DNA from: Haliotis asinina | Taxonomy: Eukaryota > Mollusca > Gastropoda > Lepetellida > Haliotidae | Length of the DNA stretch: 64,000 nt | Reading direction: 5' to 3' | Assembly: GCF_037392515.1 (NCBI RefSeq) | Contig: NC_090283.1 | Coordinates: forward strand, 27,482,249-27,546,248 | In this document: piece by piece, positions 43,646 through 53,917 of the stretch | Layout of the letters: every line of letters begins with the position of its first letter | Position numbering within the stretch: position 1 is the stretch's first letter | Position numbers and translations under genes: made by a program | The notes under the pieces: model-generated | What the model saw: only the letters and a program-made list of their open reading frames with translations | What the model was told of the DNA's origin: nothing | The model's database searches: none

Positions 43646-44450
43646 ATGTACATTTCTCTTCTGGAATTAAAGAATGGCGAGACCATTCAACTTGTTCATG
43701 CCACTGATAACACGTCTGTCCAACTCGAAATGGCACTATGTGATATAACCTACGACCCACGATGGATAAACATCAACAACAAAAATATAAAATAATAATA
43801 AGTTCTTCGTCAACTACATTCCGTTTAAAATAACCGATGGTTACTACAGTGTGTGTTCTCTCAGTGGTGAAGTTTTCAAACCCTTTGGAGCTGAACTTAA
43901 AATAAATGACTCAAACAGAACACTGGTGTTACACAATACCGATGGACTAAACAAACAGATTCGGTTGACCGTTGGCGAAGATGCTGGGGCAGACATTAAT
44001 TGAAATAATCCCTAAGTCTGCCGTCACTGGTTCGAGTGAGTGAGTGAGTTTTAGGTTTACGCCGCACTCAGCAATATTCCAGCTATATGGAGGCGGTCTG
44101 TAAATAATAGAGTCTGGACCAGACAATCCAGTGATCAACAACATGAGCATCGATCTGCGTAATTGGGAACCGATGACATGTGTCAACCAAGTCAGTTTGC
44201 CTGACTACCCGATCCCGGTAGTCGCCTCTTACGACAAGCTGCTGAAGGCCTATTCTACCCCGGGACCTTCACGGGTCTCACTGGTTCGAAAGTACCAGAG
44301 CTAATGCCATACCACGAGCTATGCGTTCATCTCGACCAGCTTAGCACAATGGATAAAGTACAAAGTGAACGTCCTTCCACGTTGTTGAAGACTGTCCCGG
44401 TTAAAACAGAAAAATACAATGAGGGTCGCACCGAGTCATCTTCGGTATAA
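43646..44450 (+). pseudogene. Polinton-associated protein interrupted by a SINE
   Basis: Starts MYISLLELKNGETIQLVHAT (43646). A frame change near 43793 leads to FFVNYIPFKITDGYYSVCSL and GEVFKPFGAELKINDSN. SINE A then interrupts it at 44036-44277, and the gene resumes with VPELMPYHELCVHLDQLS and PSTLLKTVPVKTEKYNEGR to a stop at 44450. Conserved Polinton family of unknown function, possibly structural. Besides the SINE, stops near 44001-44012 show decay. Confidence 0.5.
44036..44277 (+). repeat. SINE A, full length, with 12-bp target-site duplication
   Basis: Flanked by TCACTGGTTCGA at 44024-44035 and again at 44278-44289. Starts with (GTGA)n and ends TTCTACCCCGGGACCTTCAC then GGGTC. A clean insertion into a Polinton gene. 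Confidence 0.95.
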
Positions 44451-44549
44451 AAAATTAGCAAATAGTAATATTTCTGAATTGAAGATTTTAGATGCAAAAA
44501 TTAATACTGTAAATATAGGATACCTAAGTGTAACACTACATATACAATA

Positions 44550-45476
44550 ATGGCTAGTAATCAAGGGCCAGGAATGTGAATAAAAAGATGCATTAATACA
44601 AGTTTATCAGACCTGGGTGATACTAGAGGGTTTGATGACACAGGGATAGATGGCAAAATACACGCTTTTACGCTTATAAACAACATTTACAGGCACGTTG
44701 AAGTCCCTGTCATCAGTGAATCTGGTAATACTTTTAACCTAGATACATCAAGATCTGTCAGCAACACACGATACGATATAGTTCGCAACGACGACGATGA
44801 ATGGAGAATATACCCATTGTTCGGTGGTACATAGCCCGATTTAGAAGACTTTGACAGAACAACAAGCGTTGATCAAAACAAACCGTACTATCTAAGACTC
44901 ACTCACGACAACAGGTGGATGATGTTACCATCTCAAATCAACTGGCTTCTCAACGTAACACTGATTTGCCCATAGGTTTTCATGGAAAAGAAAGACCACT
45001 ACCTGAACAAAGTCGTAAACAACGGAATCCTACTCGTGGCTTACGTCCCATCACAAAGACGCAGCGGAATCGTCACACCAGTCTCAAGTAGAGCAGTCCA
45101 CATGCTGTCACGTAAACCCGGAGAGAACGCGGGATTGCAGTTGGTTACTGAATTCAACAGTGTGGCCACAATCGTAGAAAGCCTCCCGGAGAATTCCATG
45201 CTGGTCATGTAAGTCTACCTAGGTGAACCATCGCACAGCGATATTGAGATCGTGAAAGGAATCAAACTCCGGTGGGTTAAAAAACACCAGGGTTGCATTT
45301 GCTCAATTTACGTGCTGGTGGGAGGTGATTCACACACCAGTTTGCAAGGTGTCTCAGTGATAGAAGAAGGCACTATATCTCTAACCAAGATTTTTCTACC
45401 CAAGCACATAAATTTTATTGGTTTGAAGTTCACGCTTGAAACAGTATCACAAAAACATTTGGAAACTATATTCTAA
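44550..45476 (+). pseudogene. Polinton-associated protein, broken
   Basis: Pieces in order: SLSDLGDTRGFDDTGIDG, HAFTLINNIYRHVEVPVISE, then DEWRIYPLFGGT and a stop near 44832. 44982-45212 has YLNKVVNNGILLVAYVPSQR. 45252-45476 has KGIKLRWVKKHQGC and INFIGLKFTLETVS. Beta-rich and without known motifs. The following gene (45491-45940) shares LGDLGDTK-like and NNGVLLTSFNP-like segments, so the two look like tandem paralogues. Confidence 0.4.
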
Positions 45477-45490
45477 TAGTCTCATAAACA

Positions 45491-45940
45491 ATGGTAAGCC
45501 ATCATGCCAGTGTAACACTTGGTGATCTAGGAGACACAAAGTGGTCCATTTTACCTGATGAGGAGTTACACCCCGTACCTCTTAGACTTTAAAGAAAACG
45601 TATACAAACGAATGCCACAGCTGATTTTACAGAACTTCAATGGTTAATTAAAATAACACTAACCAACCCTTCCATCATTTTTAACCAAAATGATTTCGTT
45701 TCAAACATTACTAACAACGGTGTCCTTCTCACTTCCTTCAATCCCTTTAAAGGTAATTCTATACAAGTGTTACGAATACCAGGTCACACTGGCAACATGC
45801 CAGCGCCAGTCGACTCGAATGCCAGTTTAGTCATTCACAGTATATACGATTACCAACGGATTCATATGATATGAAACCACACACGACACTAAATACAGGC
45901 GTATATCTCGCAGAGATTTCCGAGCCAAGAATACTTGAAT
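45491..45940 (+). pseudogene. Second Polinton-associated protein of the same type, broken
   Basis: Starts MVSHHASVTLGDLGDTKWS. After stops it reads FTELQWLIKITLTNPSIIF, NNGVLLTSFNPFKGNSIQVL and MPAPVDSNASLVIHSIYDY, paralogous to the gene before it. It ends close to the SINE B insertion at 45963. Confidence 0.4.
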
Positions 45941-45962
45941 AATTTGGTTTAAAAGACATGAG

Positions 45963-46136
45963 TGAGTGAGTGAGTGAGTGAGTTTGGTTTTACGCCGCTT
46001 TTAGCAATATTCCAGCGATATCACGGCGGGGGACACCAGAAAATGGGCCTCACACATTGTACCCATGTGGGGAATCGAACCCGGGTCTTCGGCGTGACGA
46101 GCGAACGCTTTAACCACTAGGCTACCCCACCGCCCC
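45963..46136 (+). repeat. SINE B, full length, with 13-bp target-site duplication
   Basis: Flanked by TAAAAGACATGAG at 45950-45962 and 46137-46149. It has the (GAGT)n tail on the left, GGTTTTACGCCGCTTTTAGC, and on the right the tRNA-like segment. The reverse complement of that segment has box A TAGCCTAGTGG and box B GGTTCGATTCC. This is the best-preserved member in the window. Confidence 0.97.
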
Positions 46137-46344
46137 TAAAAGACATGAGAATACATGTTATCGAATCACAATAAGACAAGGCTGTAAGCCATCAATAAGT
46201 ATTGTAACTGAAAACACACCTATTAATATCTCACCCATTTACCTGTACGATAATGTAAACCTTATAGGCTTCAAATATATCAATCAAAAATTAAATAGCA
46301 GATAATTAAAAAATAAGTTATAAACTATATTATAGACAAATAGA

Positions 46345-46990
46345 ATGGGGCTGTACCCAGCCGTAGATGAAGAAGGAAATATGAAGGGAAGTGTAGATGG
46401 ATTTCGACTGAAACAGATATGTGAAATAAGACATCGACTAGAACAAGAGCGTGATATTCGGGCATCACTTCATAAAAAAATGCAATAGAGCTTTAAACTA
46501 CATGGATGGTGCTGATACCACCCTAATGGCAGCTAGCATGGGATTAGGAGCAGTAGGAGTTGGGCTGTTGACAACAGTCGTAGCTGCACAGTGGCCTTAG
46601 GACTTGAATCAACATCTATAATGATATGAACAGCTGGGTCGGTGTTTAAATTTGTATCCCGCAAATTGAATCGTAAAGAAACAGGATGAAATTAGAATAC
46701 TTGCTGATGCAAAGTTAAACAGATAGAAGATCATGTTTCTACTGCACTCAAAGACAATAAAATCTCAGGGGAGTTTCGTTTGATCCTAGGCGAATTAGAA
46801 AATACAGCAAAATGAAGGAGGAAATTAGATCAAAGGTTCATAAAAAATCTTCTTCTATAAGCTAGGACGAGAAAAAATATGTAGATAAAACAAGCGATAC
46901 AACATGCCCAAAAGGCATTTATTACGAAAATCAACGACGTAATAGAAGATACACATTAAACTGTTTCGCAGAAATCGATGTCTTAGATTG
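46345..46990 (+). pseudogene. Polinton-associated helical protein with hydrophobic segment
   Basis: MGLYPAVDEEGNMKGSVDGF, then RLEQERDIRASLHKK in one frame. After a slip at about 46483 it continues NYMDGADTTLMAASMGLGAV and GVGLLTTVVAA, a membrane-like stretch. Further decayed pieces resemble EIRILADAKLN and SGEFRLILGELE. A conserved Polinton family (charged N-terminus, Gly-rich hydrophobic middle, helical C-terminus) with unknown role. At least four disruptions. Confidence 0.5.
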
Positions 46991-47112
46991 ATAGGGGGGT
47001 TTGCCCCACACCCCTACAGTATATTTAAACTGTAATTATTTTATGGGTATACCATGACGACCCACGTACATGATTTTCTTACCGCGATCGAGAATAAGAC
47101 TTTCCGGATTTA

Positions 47113-47736
47113 ATGACATTCGATTGGGATAAAAATGTATTAACAACGATTAGAGCGAGTTATGTGAAAATATATTTTAATAAGAGACTGCTGAAGCTCA
47201 GATTCACAGATGAAGTTCAAGCGAATAGAATTATGACTAGAGTGAACCGCCCTTATGGGCTGTCAATTTCAATCATGAATTATACACAAGATAACCGAGA
47301 ATCCCCATTATTTAAACCTGTGTCATTTCTCACACGAGCAGTCGGGGAAGAAATTGCAAGAAAGTGCTCACCACAAAATGGAATCGAGATTTATAATCTG
47401 CCTTTGTTTACACAAATTCAAACTACTCTGAAAAGTGGGTCTGTGTTAGAAAATCCAATCCTCAGGGTGAAAATAGAAGAGGTGCCCGATTCTTCTCGAT
47501 TTGCTGATTGTGTGAGATTTTATGATAAGAGTAAACCGGTCATCGTAAAGAATAGAATAGTTGGATATCATCCATTAATGGACAATAATAAAGAGCCAGA
47601 TAAGAATAACATTCATAGACTTCTGAACAAACGAACGAAATATTCGGGTGTAGTCGATGTGAGTTCTTCCACTCCTTCTACTACCTGTGGGACATATTTT
47701 GTGGCTGGTGGGGGTAGTGGTGGGCGGGGTTGGTGA
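47113..47736 (+). CDS. Intact 207-codon reading frame, function unknown
   Basis: The longest open frame in the window, starting MTFDWDKNVLTTIRASYVKI. It has mixed alpha/beta composition without membrane helices or known motifs up to about residue 190 (for example FADCVRFYDKSKPVIVKNRI, VGYHPLMDNNKEPDKNNIHR). The last 15 codons run into a G-rich 25-bp minisatellite (GGGSGGRGW), so the natural C-terminus or a splice site probably lies earlier; GTGAGT at 47660 follows codon GAT and is a candidate donor. It lies just beyond the last recognisable Polinton gene and has similar AT-rich codons, so it may belong to that element. I do not recognise the protein. Confidence 0.45.
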   Translation: MTFDWDKNVLTTIRASYVKIYFNKRLLKLRFTDEVQANRIMTRVNRPYGLSISIMNYTQDNRESPLFKPVSFLTRAVGEEIARKCSPQNGIEIYNLPLFTQIQTTLKSGSVLENPILRVKIEEVPDSSRFADCVRFYDKSKPVIVKNRIVGYHPLMDNNKEPDKNNIHRLLNKRTKYSGVVDVSSSTPSTTCGTYFVAGGGSGGRGW

Positions 47737-47886
47737 GGGTGGTGTTGGGCGGGGTTGGTGAGGGTGGTGTTGGGCGGAGCTAGTAGGGGTAGTGGTGGGC
47801 GGAGTTGGTGGGGGTAGTGGTGGGCGGGGTGGGTAAGGGTTCTGGTGGGCGGAGTTGGATGAGGGTAGTGGGGAACGGGGTAGAGC
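47701..47886. repeat. G-rich 25-bp minisatellite, about seven copies
   Basis: Units of the type GGGCGGGGTTGGTGAGGGTG followed by GTGTT, with GGAG and TAG variants. All G on the plus strand, with four or more closely spaced GG/GGG runs per unit, so G-quadruplex formation is plausible. The minus-strand Pro/His-rich frame across it (47613-47921) is an artefact of the repeat. Confidence 0.9.
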
Positions 47887-47937
47887 TTTACATTGGGTAG
47901 GCAGGGTCTGTCACTGATCACTCACCCTCTCTCATAT

Positions 47938-48187
47938 CGAGGTGCAACTACAGTTGTGGCATTTAATATTATTGACTGTAACAATCCTTTCCATCAGAAC
48001 ATACTATATTTTTTAAACCCTTCAGGAATAATTATTGATCCAGTGTGTACATATACCTGCGCCCCCATTGCAGTCCCGCAGAGCGTCGGAGGCAACTACA
48101 GGAACGATGTTAACAAAACTGCGCCAGCTGCTTCACAACATATATTTCCAATCTGGACTAAGTATGTATGTGGCCAGTTTCGAGGTA
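47938..48187 (+). other. Possible exon of unknown gene
   Basis: An open stretch (GATTVVAFNIIDCNNPFHQN, IIIDPVCTYTCAPIAVPQSV, FPIWTKYVCGQFRG) preceded by a pyrimidine-rich TCACCCTCTCTCATATCGAG and followed by a good donor (CGAG then GTAAGT). It could join the frame at 47113, but the obvious splice pairing is out of phase. The peptide is not recognised. Confidence 0.3.
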
Positions 48188-48279
48188 AGTTGTCCACACA
48201 ATATTTTACGCATGGCAAGAATACATCAATGTCTTTAATACGATAAACGATGCGGTAGTTGCATTGAGGCAGAATTTTG

Positions 48280-48475
48280 TTTTTTTACGCGGTACAAAGC
48301 AATACATGTGAGTGAGGTCTGTAAAAAATGAGATCTGACCATACAATCCAATGATCAGCAGCATGTTGGGATACGATGACTTGTAAGTCCGACCACCAGA
48401 TCCCCTATATCGAACCCCATGTGTATGTGTTTGTTTTGTAACTCCGCACTCTGTAATATTCTAGCCATGTAATTA
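48280..48475 (+). repeat. Decayed SINE A pieces
   Basis: GTGAGTGAGGTCTGTAAAAA, CCAATGATCAGCAGCATG and CGACCACCAGATCCC, then a second partial start TTGTAACTCCGCACTCTGTA and ATATTCTAGCC. Confidence 0.6.
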
Positions 48476-48932
48476 TCTTTCTATCTTTTTCTAAGCCATA
48501 TCAGTGGTTGAGCTATGTTTCTTGGGATAAATGACTCAACATTAGACAAATAGTTCCTTGTAATACGTTCTCTGAGAGTACAATGTGCTATATTAAGGCT
48601 TATATAACACTGACTAGGGGGTATTCTCACGAAGTCGACCCTCCTAACTTTCCCATTCGCAAGAAGGCGACCTCCAGTTTGTCTTTGTTGTTTGATGTTG
48701 TTATAACACGGGATTAACAAGGGTGGGTCATCTCAAAGAGACTAAAGGCCCTGACACGCAGTGAACAGTATTCACTCCAATCATATCAGAGACTGGAGTG
48801 AACACTGTAGGTCATCTAAGCCCTAACATGCTACGAACAGTGTTCACTCCAATCAATTCTCTATGTTCACTCAATGTCATAACAGAATTAGTATATATAT
48901 GCTGGAAATGGCGTTGCTGCATCACTTTCGAA

Positions 48933-50499
48933 ATGGCAAACGCTCAGCTAGATTATAAGTTTCTGCCAACAGCACGCGGTGGCAGGTACTTGTGTGTAGC
49001 TGGCTTTATGTATAGAATTGGTAAACGAAAGAATGGGGACTGGGTTTCTTGGAAATGTACCACCAAGGACTGCAGTGCCACTGTGTCCACTGTGAATGAC
49101 ACACTCACAACCACAACCATCCTCCTGTCCACAACGAGATTAAGGTAAGTAAAACAATACATAACCGTAACTTAACGCGACATGTCAAATAATGCGCAGA
49201 TCACAGATTCATATTATACTGATTTGTGTATTTTTAACTGGCTAATAATTTATTGTTTTACCTGTTACGTGCAAGAGACTCTACAAAATCTCAAAACTAA
49301 GGCTGCAACAAAAATTACACCGATGTCTGCCTTGTATGAAGAAGGAGTGTCAGTATCAGATGACAGATTCCGGCCACCACATCCTCATCATTGACGATGG
49401 CAACGAAAATAAGATCCTTGGTTTCTCCACCGATGAAAACCTGGAACACCTCTGTTCCGGCGACGGAACCTTCTATGTGACACCGACTATCTTCTATCAG
49501 TTGGATGGTCGACACCCATATGTTTCCTCTGGTTTTCTTGCTCCTCCCGGACAAGCGACAAGTTACATATGAACGAGCTTTTCAGCTCGTCAAACATACA
49601 GCTGCACAACGTGGTTTTCAGCTGCTCCCAAACCAGATTCAGGTGAGTTTACTATTATTAATTACTATTACTGATATTAACATAATTCTGACACACGTTT
49701 TAAAAAAATGCCTACTAAAGTTCATGTGTACATTTGTAAAGTGTTTTATCTGGGTTTTTTGTCAGATGAGGTAGCATCCAAGAATGCAGTGATGCCTGTC
49801 CTCCCTGGCTCCGCATGGAAGGGCTGTTTCTTTCATTTCACACAGTGTGTGTGGAGGGAAGCCCAACAGTTCGGTCTCAAGGCAGATTACAGCCACAATC
49901 TTGAAATCACCCGGTGCGTTCGACATTGTGCAGTGCTGCCTTCGGTTCCTTTAGCCGATGTAAGCATACGTTTCAATATTCATTTATTTTCAACGTTTAG
50001 GTTTATGTGAAATTTTTTACAAGAATTCTCTTATGTAAACTCGTGCCTAGTGCGTCATCATTGCAATTAAGATGTAAATAATTAATATGTATTTTATTTG
50101 TTAGATCGACGATGTATGGCTGCAGCCACTGGCAGATATGCCCCAAGACCGAAGGTGTGACCAATTAGCCGACTACATTACCACCCAGTGGATTGAAGGA
50201 GACCAGACAACAGCAGTTTGGAACCACCACGACACCGAGGGACCCCGCACCAATGAAAAAAGATTATTGCCAAGGCACACCCAAACATATTTGAATTGAT
50301 CCGGTTCCTGATAGCAGAACAAAAAGAGAATGAGATCCAGCTGGTCCAATATGCCGCTGGTCAACGCCTCCCTCCCAAGAAGAAGAAGTGCCAGGCCGTC
50401 CAGAGACGACTCGGCGACTTGAAAGACAGGCAACGGAGGGGAGACATCGATATCCTACACTACACTGATGCTGCCTCGCACATTGTTAAACTTCAGTAA
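48933..50499 (+). pseudogene. FLYWCH zinc finger plus MULE transposase-like gene, intron-containing, decayed
   Basis: Four exon-like blocks. Block 1 (48933-49144) is a FLYWCH finger: KFLPTARGGRYLCVAGFMYR, WVSWKCTTKDCSAT, with the final HNHNHPP in a shifted frame, then donor GTAAGT. Block 2 (49276-49642) has HHILIIDDGNENKILGFST, CSGDGTFYVTPTIFYQL and, in another frame, LVFLLLPDKRQVTYERAFQL, then donor GTGAGT. Block 3 (49766-49959) has GSAWKGCFFHFTQCVWREAQ and ends at GTAAGC. Block 4 (50105-50499) has QLADYITTQWIEGDQTTAVW and PRTNE, then a frame change to KAHPNIFELIRFL. This order is that of MULE-type DDE transposases and host genes derived from them. Frame changes in blocks 1, 2 and 4, and a missing piece after PRTNE, indicate a pseudogene. 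Confidence 0.7.
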
Positions 50500-51860
50500 T
50501 GTCCTTTTGAATTACACATTTGTACATTTACTTATTGCTAATAATGAAATGCCAATCAACAAATATCTTAGTTGGTTTATTTTTTTATACGATCCCCCAT
50601 ACACAGGGGATTAAATCGTTAAAACGCACACTCACCGTCTATTGTTTAGCATAATTGGCTACCAGTAGCATTCGCAGGAAGGCGACCTGAGGTTATCGTG
50701 GTTTGTTTTTATACGACTCGAGGGGTCGACGTCGTGGGAATGAAGGTACTGCAGTTCACCTTGCGCTATTGAAACAACGCTGAAAGACATTTAGTTGGGG
50801 AGGTCATACTGAAGTTAGATTGGACTGTTCGATCTCTAAATCTTCAATTCATTAACCTGCTAAGTGCTCTGATTCAACCGAACCAAACGGTCGCGTACCG
50901 AAATCGAATTTCTGATTTCAGAGTAATAAAATGCATTCGACGAATGAGCACTGCGATGTTAGGTATTAGTTAGCTATCAAAACATGCGCTGCAAGGGGTG
51001 TTGGATGGTTTGACTCTTTTTGTACTTTTCTACTTATCTTTTCCTGCACACATGATATGATAAAAAACTGATGCGTTAAATATATGTTTGGTCTCTATTT
51101 TTGTACTTTTGTTCAGAATTGAAATTGATGCATTAAATACCATGCATTCATAAGGAGAAAAATACTCCACGATATCTATATCTGCATTCAACAAATGAAA
51201 CGTTATTTCATTGACACATCAGTTTGTAGGAATGTTACACACGATCACAAAACTCCGAACACGCGACATGTAAGCTATGGACGTTGCTAAATGGTTTCAA
51301 ATTTATAGTAATTCTTTCACTTAAAGCAATGTCCTGTGATCAGTGTTCGAAATAGTTCCCAAATTTTCTCATCCAGTCGGACTAACTATACTTGAAAGTT
51401 ACTAGCCCACAAAAGAATTTCTAAGATGAATTTGCATTATTGATAAATTGATTCTGTAAGTCCATACCGAAAGGTATGAGAATGTGACTTTTAAGTTAAA
51501 TCTTAATATTTATGTCTGAAAAGGTAACAATAATTATTTTTTTCGAATATGTACCGATTTGGCTAGTATTATTTTAGATTTCTTTTATGAATACCAACCC
51601 CGTTTGTAGCGCGACATGATCGTTGATCACAGTTTTGAATGTAGAAAGTAAGCCAATACTTACAAATATAGATGAGAATAGATAAGATAGATAGATAAGA
51701 CATTGTCGTTATATTAACGTGCAGCTTAACAAGTCGGAGAGAGTCATATATTATCAAAATGACCAGATGGAAATTCACTGGTCACTCAGGTCAGTGGCTG
51801 TGGAGGTTTCCTGGTACGACTGAATTTTAACTTGTCCATATTTCTTGAGAATAACAGTCA
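50500..51860. other. Intergenic sequence without visible features
   Basis: AT-rich, with a short GATA-type run near 51680-51700. No domain-bearing frame or SINE recognised. Confidence 0.4.
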
Positions 51861-53125
51861 TCAGTCATTACTGCTGTGCACCAGGTGCTGTTGAAGTTAG
51901 TACCTCGTATGCTACCACTGCCCGACACTTCCTGGGCACAGATCGAATCAGTCGTTGGATGTTTTGTTGTCGAATCCTTTTCCATTCCTCCTGCAGCATG
52001 TAGGACAACTGCTGAAGATTCTGTGGTGGATTACGACGTCGAGCTACTCGTCTATCGATCTAATCCCAAAGGTGTTCTATTGAGTTTTGATCCGTGGATC
52101 TTGAGGGCCAGATGTTGTCACTGGCCAGGTTGTATAAGGAGGCACGTGCTGTGTGGGGCTTGGCGTTGTCCTGTTGGAAGAGCTGCCGTTAACGGTCAAC
52201 AAGGTGAAGGATGTGCGGACAGAGAATCTGGTCGATGTGCTTCAGATTGCCTTGGACAAGCACAAGTTCCGATCTGCGGGTGTATGAGATCGCGCGCCAC
52301 ACCATACCACTCACCCTACCGAATCTGTCCACCTTTGTGATGCAGTTCGGAGCAAAATGTCGGTAGAAACACGGCTTCTACCATCACCTCGCCCTGAGGA
52401 GACAACGGGATTCATCGCTAAGCCAAATGCGCCTGGTTTGCCAGGTTCCATGCTGACACCATCTCACTCGTCGAAGTCGATTTAGTCGTGTCAAGGAGGG
52501 GGCACCTTTTGGACGTTTGGCACGTATTCCTGATTGTTTGATCGGACACTCTTCGGGCTCCAAACTGTTCTTGTGCTCTGTCCCGGGCTGTACGATGGCG
52601 GTCACGTAGGTGGGTTACCCGGATGTACCGTTCTTGGGCAGGTGTGGCGACTCTAGGTCTTCCTGATCTTGGACGGACATTTGTCGAATTTGTTTGCCAG
52701 AATCGATCCCACAATCGAGTTGCTGTGCTGGAATGAACGTTGAAGATCCTTGCCAACGAACTCTTTGATTCGCCAACTTGCAATCGTCCAATTGCCTGAT
52801 TTTGATCGGCAGCGTTGAGACGTCTCATTTTCGTGTGGCAAAGATCGTGGATGAATTTGTGAGATTCATTCGGGTCTTTTATAGTGACATGCTGTACTCA
52901 TGTTTTGCACGTGTGAAACAATCATTCGCGCACATCATGCCAATGCTGATTGATAAAACCATTCAAAATAATTTTTGGTTGCATTTGTTCAAGCACGATC
53001 TTCTAAAACATTCCAGAAACAATGTGCAACCCTTAAAAGTATTTGCTATAACATATGCGTACAAAATTGTAAGTATCATGTTTGAGTTTCATTTTCCGTT
53101 TCATTTTTTAAAGAGTGTATTATAA
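51860..53125 (-). mobile_element. Tc1-like transposon, left end truncated
   Basis: The right end, read on the minus strand, is TACACTCTTTAAAAAATGAA followed by ACGGAAAATGAAAC, as expected of a Tc1-type terminal repeat. No matching inverted copy is found on the left, where transposase similarity stops near 51860, so the left end seems lost. The transposase lies on the minus strand between them. Confidence 0.6.
51865..52828 (-). pseudogene. Tc1-like DDE transposase, broken
   Basis: Starts at 52828 with MRRLNAADQNQAIGRLQVGE. The first helix-turn-helix is SSLARIFNVHSSTATRLWDR, then SGRPRVATPAQERYIRV and a second DNA-binding helix. After a frame change, 52605-52384 has LTRLNRLRRVRWCQHGTW and LSDESRCLLRAR (first catalytic Asp in SDES). 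Further decayed pieces near 52080 have IEHLW-like DQNS...HLWD. The end near 51880 is Arg/Ser-rich. Several stops and frame changes mean no working enzyme. Confidence 0.75.
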
Positions 53126-53820
53126 TTCTCAACAGCTGTTACAGACAAGCATGGTTGTGCACTTGGTCCGGTCTAGTAAAGGTATATTCGGCGGTCGCGA
53201 AATTTGGAACCAGAACGGGTGCTTGAACATACGCTTGTCATAGGAAAGCTGATACCGGAAGTAAACTGGGCTCCGTCTCACATTTCGCAAAGGGAGCCGG
53301 GAATCAGGTTAGTATCGGATGTACCGCCTCGCGAGACTTACAGGCCCTATACATACAACTGACACATCATCGCCGTTCATTCGTAACTACTCGTCTCTTT
53401 CCGTAACCTACAAGAAGACTTGCCGGAATGACACGAGTAGTTACGAATGCATTCCCGTTTAGACCTACCTAGTCTGTCTCACAGTCCCTTATCATTGTCT
53501 CTTCAGTTCTGAATCTCAGTTCTACCAGGGGCTCCTTTTCAGATTTAATGGGTATATTTATTGCAATCAAAATTTTATATATTCAGAGACTAAGCGTCAG
53601 TCTAAGGCCTACCATGCACCGCAAAACAAGGGCGAGGAAATGCAGAATTTTGAGAGAGGTAAACAAACAATTTTGAGATATTGTGAATGACTGACATTGT
53701 CACGTTGTGTTAAACATACAGATAAAGTCACGGAATCCACATTGGTGTTTATAGGGGTTTATGTATATTAGATAACATGGGTGAATAGTGAGTGTTTGCT
53801 GCGAAGTACTAGCATTGCAG
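53126..53820. other. Intergenic sequence without visible features
   Basis: Nothing recognised. A 12-bp inverted pair, AACTACTCGT near 53389 and ACGAGTAGTT near 53432, could form a hairpin. Confidence 0.4.
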
Positions 53821-53823
53821 TAC

Positions 53824-53917
53824 AATGTGTGAAGCCCATTTTCTGGTGTACCCCGCCGTGATATTGCTGGAATATTGCTAAAAGCGGCGTAAAACGTAAC
53901 TCACTCACTCACTCACT
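53824..53917 (-). repeat. SINE B tail fragment
   Basis: GTGTGAAGCCCATTTTCTGG, CCCCGCCGTGATATTGCTGG, AATATTGCTAAAAGCGGCGT, then (ACTC)n. Lacks the tRNA-like head. Confidence 0.85.

Larger units (their letters stand above)
33720..47040. mobile_element. Polinton/Maverick remnant with nested insertions
   Basis: About 13 kb carries remnants of at least nine genes of the Polinton (Maverick) type on both strands. They include a family-B polymerase with an HNH-like finger, a probable capsid protein, and small conserved Polinton-associated families. In intact elements a protein-primed polymerase copies the DNA and a retroviral-type integrase inserts it, and capsid genes show viral kinship. Here every recognisable gene is broken by stops or frameshifts. 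I could not find the integrase, packaging ATPase or cysteine protease, nor the long terminal inverted repeats, so the borders are estimates. Two SINEs lie inside it. Confidence 0.8.

Noticed and set aside
47613..47921. Pro/His-rich minus-strand frame
   Set aside because: Produced by the G-rich minisatellite read on the other strand.
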